This document shows positions 1-4,835 of a stretch of DNA of 10,411 nucleotides, in pieces. Source of the DNA: an uncultured Clostridia bacterium. Lineage in GTDB: Bacteria; Bacillota; Clostridia; Oscillospirales; Ruminococcaceae. Both the position numbers and the translations under genes were made by a program. Below the pieces are notes generated by a model. The model saw nothing but the letters and a program-made list of their open reading frames with translations. It was not told the origin of the DNA and did not search any database. Position 1 is the stretch's first letter. Every line of letters starts with the position of its first letter. The DNA lies in assembly GCA_947628385.1 (NCBI GenBank), contig CANQZS010000045.1, positions 1 through 10,411 on the forward strand. The letters run 5' to 3'.

Positions 1-1600
1 CTGGGCAACTCACGGAGAACCCTCGGACGTTAATTCACACCCTATAGGGAATGGAAGAGTTTCTATAGTTCATAACGGAATAATCGAAAATTACAGGGAA
101 ATAAAAAGCTTCCTTATCGGAAAAGGATACGGATTTGAAAGCGAAACGGATACGGAGACCGTCGCAAAGCTCCTTGACTATTATTACGAGGGCGATCCGA
201 TAAGAGCCATTGAAAAGGCTGTCAGCGCCATTGACGGAGCTTATGCGCTGGGAATAATATTCAGAGAGCATAAAAATAAAATTTTCGCCGTGCGAAAGGA
301 AAGCCCTCTTATTGTGGGAAAGGGCAGCGGCGAAAGCTTTATCGCTTCGGATATTACGGCTATACTTGAACATACGCGGGAATATTACTGCCTTGAACGC
401 GGAGAGATAGCCGTTCTGGACGAAGAGGGAATACATTTTACCGATCTTCACGGGGAAAATATACACAAGGAGATACAGACCGCCGACTGGGACGTTGAAT
501 CCGCTCAGAAAGGCGGATATGAGCATTTTATGCTCAAGGAGATACACGAACAGCCTGCCGCAGTGAGAAATACGGTCTCTCCGAGGATCAGGAACGGACT
601 TCCTGATCTCAGCGAATGTGGTCTTACGGCGGAAAAAATACGTTCCTATAAGCATATTTTTATTGTCGGCTGCGGCTCGGCAATGCATTCCGGAATGGTT
701 GGAAAATATCTTATAGAGGGAATAGCAAGAACTCAGGTAACGGTAGATATTGCTTCCGAATTCAGATACAGGGATCCGCTGGTTGAAAAGGGAGATCTTG
801 TGGTGATAGTTTCCCAGTCGGGCGAGACGGCGGATTCTCTTGAAGCGCTCAGACTTTCAAAGTCAAAGGGAGCGGATACGCTTGCTGTGGTGAATGTGGT
901 AGGCTCCTCGATAGCAAGAGAAGCGGATATGGTAATATATACGAACGCAGGACCGGAGATCTCGGTATGCTCTACAAAGGCATATACGGTCCAAGCCGCA
1001 TTTATGTATCTGTTTGCCTTTGAGATAGCATTATCAAGAGGAAAGATAAGTGAGGAGCGCTGCCGTGAGCTCGTGAGCGGTCTTATGGACGTTCCGGATA
1101 AGATACAGGCGTGCCTTGAAGATATGTCGGAATATCAGTATGTCGCTTCAAAAATATTCAATGCCGACAGTCTGCTTTACATAGGCAGAGGGCTTGACAA
1201 TGCGCTCAGCATGGAGGGATCGCTCAAATTAAAGGAAATTTCCTATATTCACAGCGAATCCTATGCCGCAGGCGAGCTGAAGCACGGGACTATCTCGCTT
1301 ATTCAGGAGGGGACTCCGGTAATTGCGGTAATGACGCAAAGCGCGCTGCTTGATAAAATGATCTCAAATGTAAGAACGGTAAAAAGTAGGGGAGCAAAGG
1401 TCGTTATGATCTGCCGCAAAAATGAGAGCATAGATCAGGATTGCGCCGACTATAAGGTAGGACTTCCCGATGCGGACGATCTTTTCCTGCCGCTTATCGC
1501 CACCGTGGCAATGCAGCTTATTGCATATTACACTGCCGTTCAGCGCGGCTGCGACGTAGATAAGCCGAGAAATCTCGCAAAATCAGTTACCGTTGAATAA
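1..1600 (+). CDS. glmS: Glutamine--fructose-6-phosphate aminotransferase (isomerizing), 5' end missing
   Basis: This cytosolic enzyme makes glucosamine-6-phosphate from fructose-6-phosphate and glutamine, the first step towards UDP-GlcNAc for peptidoglycan. The open frame begins at base 2 with WATHGEPSDVNSHP, matching the glutaminase region around residue 74 of E. coli GlmS. About 73 N-terminal residues, including the catalytic Cys1, therefore lie outside the window, and about 532 residues are present. Visible marks are HNGIIENY and SETDTE of the glutaminase domain, then two SIS sugar-isomerase domains. The first has VGCGSAMHSGMV, SEFRYRDP and VSQSGETADS; the second has IGRGLDNALSMEGSLKLKE and the SYAAGELKHG loop. 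The C-terminus CDVDKPRNLAKSVTVE is the near-invariant GlmS tail. An internal GTG at 290 opens a frame but is not a start, because homology runs unbroken upstream of it. The gene is followed after 30 bases by a glycosyltransferase. Any glmS ribozyme in the leader would be outside the window. Confidence 0.98.
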   Translation, partial: WATHGEPSDVNSHPIGNGRVSIVHNGIIENYREIKSFLIGKGYGFESETDTETVAKLLDYYYEGDPIRAIEKAVSAIDGAYALGIIFREHKNKIFAVRKESPLIVGKGSGESFIASDITAILEHTREYYCLERGEIAVLDEEGIHFTDLHGENIHKEIQTADWDVESAQKGGYEHFMLKEIHEQPAAVRNTVSPRIRNGLPDLSECGLTAEKIRSYKHIFIVGCGSAMHSGMVGKYLIEGIARTQVTVDIASEFRYRDPLVEKGDLVVIVSQSGETADSLEALRLSKSKGADTLAVVNVVGSSIAREADMVIYTNAGPEISVCSTKAYTVQAAFMYLFAFEIALSRGKISEERCRELVSGLMDVPDKIQACLEDMSEYQYVASKIFNADSLLYIGRGLDNALSMEGSLKLKEISYIHSESYAAGELKHGTISLIQEGTPVIAVMTQSALLDKMISNVRTVKSRGAKVVMICRKNESIDQDCADYKVGLPDADDLFLPLIATVAMQLIAYYTAVQRGCDVDKPRNLAKSVTVE

Positions 1601-1630
1601 GGAAAACACTTTGAAGGGTGATCCACAGGA

Positions 1631-2590
1631 ATGGAAAAAGAAATGATCTCTTTGATCGTTCCATGCTATAACGAGCAGGAGGTCCTGCCGATGTTCAGGG
1701 ACGAGATACTTAAAGTCACCGACGGAATGTCGGAAAAATATCCGGATCTGGTATTTGAGTTCCTGTTTATAAACGACGGTTCAAAGGACGGCACACTCGG
1801 GCTGCTGAGAAAATTTTCCGAGGACGACAGCAGGTTCAGATATATTTCATTCAGCAGGAATTTCGGAAAGGAAGCCGCAATGCTTGCGGGTCTGGAAAAC
1901 TGTAAGGGCGATTATACGGTGATCCTTGACGCCGACCTGCAGCATCCGCCTAAGCTTATTCCGCAGATGTATGAATACGTCAGGAACGGTGAATATGACT
2001 GCGCGGGAACAAGACGTATCTCCCGCAAAGGCGAACCGAAGCTGCTGTCGTTTTTTTCAAGGAGCTTCTATAAAATAATAAATAAAATTTCTCAGACGCA
2101 GATAGTAGACGGTGCACAGGATTACAGATTCATGACAAGACAGATGGTGGACGCTATAATCTCCATGCGGGAATACAACCGATTTTCAAAGGGAATTTTC
2201 AGTTGGGTAGGATTCAACACAAAATATATCGAAGTGGAAAATACCGAGCGCGCGGCGGGAAAGACTACATGGAATTTCCGTAAGCTGTTAAAATATTCCT
2301 TTGAGGGGATATTTGCGTTTTCGACTGCGCCATTGGATCTGGCAGTGATAATGGGTATCATCTTTATATTGCTTGCCGTTGCAATGGTTATAAAGATCCT
2401 TATCTGCGGCGACGAAATGTGGGGCGACTCACTTATAATAACACTGGTGTGCCTCATCGGAGGGATACAGCTTTTCTGCATAGGAGTGCTGGGACAGTAT
2501 ATAGCAAAGACGTATCTTGAAGTCAAGAAACGTCCTGTGTATATAATTGGCGAGACCGAAAAAACCTACAGGAAAAGAAAGGAAAATTGA
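1631..2590 (+). CDS. Family 2 glycosyltransferase, GtrB/ArnC/DPM1-like, membrane-anchored
   Basis: This is a 319-residue GT2 enzyme of the type that moves a sugar from a nucleotide donor to a polyprenyl phosphate on the inner membrane face. The GT-A domain fills residues 1 to about 230. It shows SLIVPCYNEQ near the N-terminus, FLFINDGSKDGT at 45-55, the metal-binding DAD at 100-102 within ILDADLQHPP, and the later block YNRFSKGIFSWVGF (182-195) typical of this subgroup. Two hydrophobic helices at about 236-258 and 267-290 are followed by the basic tail EVKKRPVYIIGE. This is the usual bactoprenol glucosyltransferase layout. ATG 1631 has only weak ribosome binding sequence (GAAGGG, 12 bases upstream). 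A second ATG at 1643, four codons on, is a possible start. The stop is one base from the next gene's start, so co-translation with ppa is likely. The sugar and acceptor cannot be read from the sequence. Confidence 0.93.
   Translation: MEKEMISLIVPCYNEQEVLPMFRDEILKVTDGMSEKYPDLVFEFLFINDGSKDGTLGLLRKFSEDDSRFRYISFSRNFGKEAAMLAGLENCKGDYTVILDADLQHPPKLIPQMYEYVRNGEYDCAGTRRISRKGEPKLLSFFSRSFYKIINKISQTQIVDGAQDYRFMTRQMVDAIISMREYNRFSKGIFSWVGFNTKYIEVENTERAAGKTTWNFRKLLKYSFEGIFAFSTAPLDLAVIMGIIFILLAVAMVIKILICGDEMWGDSLIITLVCLIGGIQLFCIGVLGQYIAKTYLEVKKRPVYIIGETEKTYRKRKEN
2578..2583 (+). promoter_or_regulatory. Ribosome binding site deciding the ppa start
   Basis: AAAGGA lies 8 bases before ATG 2592, inside the last codons of the glycosyltransferase. 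It supports that ATG over the in-frame TTG at 2547, which would add 15 residues of lysine-rich sequence that simply overlap the upstream gene. Confidence 0.75.
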
Positions 2591-2591
2591 T

Positions 2592-3134
2592 ATGAACATA
2601 TGGCATGATATTTCACCGAACCGCATTACAAAGGATAACTTCTTTGCCGTTATCGAGATAGGAAAGGGCAGCAAAATGAAGTATGAGCTTGACAAAAAGA
2701 CGGGCTTCCTTATGCTTGACAGAGTTTTGTATACCTCTACTCACTATCCGGCAAATTACGGATTCATTCCGAGAACATATGCCGAGGACGGCGATCCGCT
2801 GGACGTTCTGGTGCTTTGCTCCGAGTCGATATGCTCCCTTGCGCTGGTAAAGTGCTATCCTATAGGGGTAATTTCCATGCTTGACAATGGGGCGCGCGAT
2901 GACAAGATCATTGCGATACCGTTCAACGATCCTACGTATAATTCTTATAAGGATATAAGCGAGCTTCCAAAGCACGTTTTTGATGAAATGTCGCATTTCT
3001 TTTCGGTATATAAATCTCTTGAGGGCAAGGAGACGGTCATTGACGAAATGAAAGGCAGAGAAGAGGCAATTTCCATTGTTGAGCGCTGCATAGACCGTTA
3101 CATAGAAAGCTTCTGCAAGGGCAGATCAGAATAA
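2592..3134 (+). CDS. ppa: Inorganic pyrophosphatase, family I
   Basis: This soluble Mg-dependent enzyme hydrolyses pyrophosphate to phosphate and pulls biosynthetic reactions forward. From ATG 2592 it is 180 residues, close to the 175 of E. coli PPase. The family signature DGDPLDVLV is at 66-74. By alignment with E. coli, the metal and substrate residues are all present: E22, K30, R44, Y56, D66, D68, D71, D98, D103, K105, Y140 and K141. The N-terminal dozen residues (MNIWHDISPNRI) are the form often seen in Clostridia. The gene starts one base after the glycosyltransferase stop and is followed 21 bases later by the flavin-reductase gene. Placement beside glmS and a sugar transferase would suit removal of the pyrophosphate released during nucleotide-sugar synthesis, but PPase is a general housekeeping enzyme and the link is inference. 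Confidence 0.97.
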   Translation: MNIWHDISPNRITKDNFFAVIEIGKGSKMKYELDKKTGFLMLDRVLYTSTHYPANYGFIPRTYAEDGDPLDVLVLCSESICSLALVKCYPIGVISMLDNGARDDKIIAIPFNDPTYNSYKDISELPKHVFDEMSHFFSVYKSLEGKETVIDEMKGREEAISIVERCIDRYIESFCKGRSE

Positions 3135-3155
3135 ATAAACGGAGGATATTAAGAT

Positions 3156-3728
3156 ATGAGAAAAAATTTAGGAGTACAGCCCGCACTGTTCCCCATGCCG
3201 GTGGCAATAGTTGCGGCATATGACGAGGACGGAAAGGTATGCGCCATGAACGCAGCTTGGGCGCAGATATGCGATATGGATAAGATCGCGCTGTTTATTG
3301 ATGAGGAACACAAGACCACCGCAAATATCAGGCAGAGCAAAGCATTCACCGTAAGCATAGCCGATGTTCCTAATATGGAAGCGGCGGATTTCTTTGGAAT
3401 AGCTACCGGAAATAAGATGCCGGATAAGTTTGAACGCACAGGCTATCACGCGGTAAAGAGCGAATTTGTAAACGCTCCTGTGATCGCGGAATTTCCGGTC
3501 ACGCTTGAGTGTGAGCTTGCGGAGGTAGTAAACACTCCGAATCTTCACGCTGTTGTCGGGAAAATAATAAACGTAAGTGCTGATGAAAATATAGTCGGTG
3601 ACAAGGATAAGATAATTCCCGAAAGAGTGAATGCGCTTATATTTGACCAGTTCCGTTCCGGATATTATTCCGTAGGCAGCAAGGTCGGACAGGCATGGAA
3701 TGCCGGAAAGCGTTATATGGATAAGTAA
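3156..3728 (+). CDS. Flavin reductase-like FMN-binding protein (flavoredoxin type)
   Basis: This 190-residue protein belongs to the flavin reductase-like split-barrel family (DIM6/NTAB, flavoredoxin group), cytosolic proteins that bind FMN and pass electrons to flavin or other acceptors. The pattern FPMPVAIVAAYDEDGK (12-27), then AMNAAWAQICD (30-40), KTTANIRQSKAFTVSIA (53-69) and DFFGIATGNKMPDKF (78-92) is the usual FMN-binding arrangement. The end SVGSKVGQAWNAGKRY is common in clostridial members. ATG 3156 follows GGAGGA (3141-3146) with a 9-base gap, the strongest ribosome binding site in this operon. It is the last gene before the hairpin at 3733. The electron donor, acceptor and any partner are not evident, and no ferredoxin or reductase partner lies nearby. 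Confidence 0.88.
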   Translation: MRKNLGVQPALFPMPVAIVAAYDEDGKVCAMNAAWAQICDMDKIALFIDEEHKTTANIRQSKAFTVSIADVPNMEAADFFGIATGNKMPDKFERTGYHAVKSEFVNAPVIAEFPVTLECELAEVVNTPNLHAVVGKIINVSADENIVGDKDKIIPERVNALIFDQFRSGYYSVGSKVGQAWNAGKRYMDK

Positions 3729-3732
3729 AAGA

Positions 3733-3764
3733 ATATTCCCTCCGGAAAATTCCGGAGGGAATAT
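3733..3764. terminator. Bidirectional hairpin terminator between converging genes (palindrome copy 1)
   Basis: A perfect 15-bp stem, ATATTCCCTCCGGAA paired with TTCCGGAGGGAATAT, has two central A residues. It begins 4 bases after the flavin-reductase stop and ends 3 bases before the toxin stop codon on the other strand. On + it is followed by an A/T-rich run; on - it is followed by ATTCTTTTAC, a short U-tract. It therefore probably ends both converging transcripts. The core at 3735-3762 matches the palindrome at 4397-4424 at 27 of 28 positions. Confidence 0.85.
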
Positions 3765-3767
3765 AAT

Positions 3768-4076
3768 TTATAAAATTTTATCAATGTCTCTTTTACTGTA
3801 AATAAATCGTCTGACCTCCATTACATCGTCTATGACAACATAAAATACCGAATAATTTCCTACATAGATTCTGTAATATGTATTTTTTCGCTTTTTTAGT
3901 GAGTGAAAAGGTTCAAAGGATAATGGAGAATCAAGCCGTTTTTCTATGGCTTTTTTAGTTTCATTTAATAAACGTTCAGCAGCTTGAGTATTATTTAATG
4001 TAAATGAAATGTATGTTACTGCCTTTGTGAGATCGCGTTCAAATATTGGAAGTATCCTTAGTTTATATGTTTTCAC
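3768..4076 (-). CDS. RelE/ParE superfamily toxin of a type II toxin-antitoxin pair
   Basis: This 102-residue basic protein has the RelE/ParE fold pattern. The N-terminal strand YKLRILPIFERDLTKAVTYI is followed by a helical hairpin (residues 30-50), then YYRIYVGNYSVFYVVID (67-83) and a C-terminal strand with VRRFIYSKRD (88-97). R69 in the strand and the C-terminal K95/R96 stand where these toxins keep RNA-contacting or structural basic residues. RelE members cut mRNA on the ribosome, whereas ParE members block gyrase; the sequence does not settle which applies. The start is GTG at 4076, with GAGGG 9 bases upstream and no nearby ATG. It overlaps the end of the antitoxin gene by 14 bases, a translationally coupled arrangement. 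The gene is AT-rich: bases 3841-3900 have only 14 G/C of 60, unlike the flanking operons, which suggests acquisition. Confidence 0.9.
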   Translation of the reverse strand: MKTYKLRILPIFERDLTKAVTYISFTLNNTQAAERLLNETKKAIEKRLDSPLSFEPFHSLKKRKNTYYRIYVGNYSVFYVVIDDVMEVRRFIYSKRDIDKIL

Positions 4077-4326
4077 GAAGTACCGCCCTCACTCTGTCAA
4101 AGACTTCATCTGATGTATAGCGAACATCGGTGCTTTCAGCTTCTTTATCGGCTTCATCAAGTTTAGCTTCAATATCCTCTGTCAGTGCTGAATATTGTTC
4201 AAGGCTTAACACCACCATAGTTCCATAGCCGTTTTTTGTAAGAAATACAGGCTGACCGCAGTTTACAATATTTTCTATTTCCGGAAACTTATTTCTCAGA
4301 TCTGATACAGGTCTTATTTGCATCAT
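4063..4326 (-). CDS. Phd/YefM-family antitoxin, partner of the RelE/ParE toxin
   Basis: This 87-residue antitoxin has an N-terminal Phd/YefM DNA-binding domain. MQIRPVSDLRNKFPEIENIV is followed by GQPVFLTKNGYGTMVVLSLEQY, the standard two-block pattern. An acidic, probably disordered tail of about residues 50-87 should wrap the toxin. It is expected to neutralise the downstream toxin and repress its own promoter, alone or with the toxin. An upstream in-frame GTG at 4335 lies inside the Shine-Dalgarno sequence GGAGGTGA (4339-4332), so the start must be ATG 4326 (5-base gap) or ATG 4323 (8-base gap). The stop overlaps the toxin start by 14 bases. The gene has its own promoter about 30 bases upstream of its start. 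Confidence 0.93.
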   Translation of the reverse strand: MMQIRPVSDLRNKFPEIENIVNCGQPVFLTKNGYGTMVVLSLEQYSALTEDIEAKLDEADKEAESTDVRYTSDEVFDRVRAVLRENI

Positions 4327-4331
4327 ACCGA

Positions 4332-4339
4332 TCACCTCC
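4332..4339 (-). promoter_or_regulatory. Shine-Dalgarno fixing the Phd-type antitoxin start
   Basis: On the minus strand GGAGGTGA precedes two adjacent ATG codons at 4326 and 4323. Its own GTG cannot be the initiator because it is part of the ribosome binding site. This removes 3 or 4 residues from the longest open frame. Confidence 0.8.
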
Positions 4340-4347
4340 GCAGCTTA

Positions 4348-4370
4348 TTTTATCATAATTTTATCATAAT
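4348..4370. repeat. Overlapping 12-bp direct repeat, probable operator of the Phd/RelE pair
   Basis: TTTTATCATAAT occurs at 4348-4359 and again at 4359-4370, a period of 11 bases and so one helical turn. The repeat covers the -10 box and the likely transcription start of the antitoxin promoter. Repeated sites on one DNA face over the promoter suit cooperative binding by Phd dimers or antitoxin-toxin complexes. Operator function is inferred. Confidence 0.5.
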
Positions 4371-4386
4371 ATTATTGAAATGTCAA
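4358..4386 (-). promoter_or_regulatory. Sigma-A type promoter of the Phd/RelE toxin-antitoxin pair
   Basis: On the minus strand TTGACA (4386-4381) is followed by exactly 17 bases and TAAAAT (4363-4358), one base off the -10 consensus. It sits 31 bases upstream of the antitoxin ATG and 10 bases downstream, in transcription direction, of the second palindrome. The pair is therefore insulated from upstream transcription and driven on its own. Confidence 0.82.
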
Positions 4387-4396
4387 GTGAAAAATT

Positions 4397-4424
4397 ATTC
4401 CCTCCGGAAATTTCCGGAGGGAAT
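4397..4424. terminator. Perfect 28-base palindrome, likely terminator of the RelB-type gene (copy 2)
   Basis: ATTCCCTCCGGAAA followed directly by its reverse complement forms a 14-bp perfect inverted repeat. Read on the minus strand it follows the RelB-type antitoxin by about 70 bases and is followed by AATTTTTCAC, a usable U-tract, so it should end that transcript just before the Phd/RelE promoter. It differs from the core of copy 1 (3735-3762) by one base in the centre. Confidence 0.75.
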
Positions 4425-4493
4425 ATTTGCTATTTATCTTTATAATTTCATTTGCAAAGATATTATTCAAATGCTTTTTCCGTAAATATAATG

Positions 4494-4766
4494 TTACTCA
4501 TCAGCCATTTTGTCCAAATCTTCCATAGCTTTGATAACGATCTTTCCCTTACCCATTTGCGCTATGCTCTCTTCAAGAGCTTTCATATTTGATCGACTGT
4601 AGAACGGATCCGCCGAAATTTCAAAGGGTATACGTTTTTCACGAGTCACTTTTTTGGCGAATATCGTTATTGCTGTTGTCATTGACATTCCAAGATCGCT
4701 GCATATGCTGTCAAAATCTTTTTTTAGCTGTTCGTCCATTCTTACGCTTATGGTAGTTTGTGACAT
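4494..4766 (-). CDS. RelB/DinJ-family antitoxin without an adjacent toxin
   Basis: This 90-residue protein has a ribbon-helix-helix DNA-binding N-terminus: MSQTTISVRMDEQLKKDF, then SICSDLGMSMTTAITIFAKK. The following REKRIPFEI...DPFYSRSNMKALEESI (43-68) is characteristic of DinJ/RelB antitoxins. Such proteins normally neutralise a YafQ/RelE toxin encoded directly downstream. Here the next 69 bases hold no toxin frame and end in a terminator hairpin, so the antitoxin is an orphan at this site. The longest frame starts at GTG 4775, but ATG 4766 has AGAGG (4779-4775) 8 bases upstream and matches the family N-terminus, so 4766 is chosen. It has its own strong promoter just beyond the GH43 stop codon. 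It may act as a stand-alone repressor, silence a toxin elsewhere, or be a remnant. Confidence 0.9.
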   Translation of the reverse strand: MSQTTISVRMDEQLKKDFDSICSDLGMSMTTAITIFAKKVTREKRIPFEISADPFYSRSNMKALEESIAQMGKGKIVIKAMEDLDKMADE

Positions 4767-4791
4767 GATACACACCTCTCTTCCTGATATT

Positions 4792-4820
4792 ATTATAATA
4801 CATTATCGGGTCAATGTCAA
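4792..4820 (-). promoter_or_regulatory. Exact-consensus sigma-A promoter of the RelB-type antitoxin gene
   Basis: On the minus strand TTGACA (4820-4815), a spacer of 17 bases and TATAAT (4797-4792) match the housekeeping consensus at all 12 positions with ideal spacing. The -10 box ends 25 bases upstream of ATG 4766. It lies in the gap after the GH43 stop codon (4836-4838), so the antitoxin does not depend on the upstream operon. Confidence 0.88.
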
Positions 4821-4826
4821 TACATT
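4797..4826. repeat. AATACATT pair 22 bp apart, probable operator of the RelB-type gene
   Basis: AATACATT occurs at 4797-4804, touching the -10 box, and at 4819-4826, touching the -35 box. The spacing is 22 bases, two helical turns. The second copy is also part of the inverted repeat ATACA-T-TGTAT at 4820-4830. Ribbon-helix-helix antitoxins often bind such repeated half-sites over their own promoter; autoregulation is inferred. Confidence 0.45.
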
Positions 4827-4835
4827 GTATGACGA

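Noticed and set aside
35..688. 217-codon open frame on the minus strand
   Set aside because: It runs antisense to conserved glmS coding sequence, has no recognisable domain, and is explained by the glmS codon pattern.
2547..2591. Upstream TTG start for the pyrophosphatase
   Set aside because: It would lie inside the glycosyltransferase and add a lysine-rich extension absent from the family; ATG 2592 has a well-placed AAAGGA.
4327..4335. GTG start for the Phd-type antitoxin
   Set aside because: The codon is part of the GGAGGTGA ribosome binding site for the ATG at 4326 or 4323.
4425..4493. Possible remnant toxin gene after the RelB-type antitoxin
   Set aside because: All that is visible is a 3-codon ATG frame in A/T-rich sequence; nothing resembles a YafQ/RelE end.
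4767..4775. GTG start for the RelB-type antitoxin
   Set aside because: It overlaps the AGAGG ribosome binding site, and family N-termini match the ATG at 4766.
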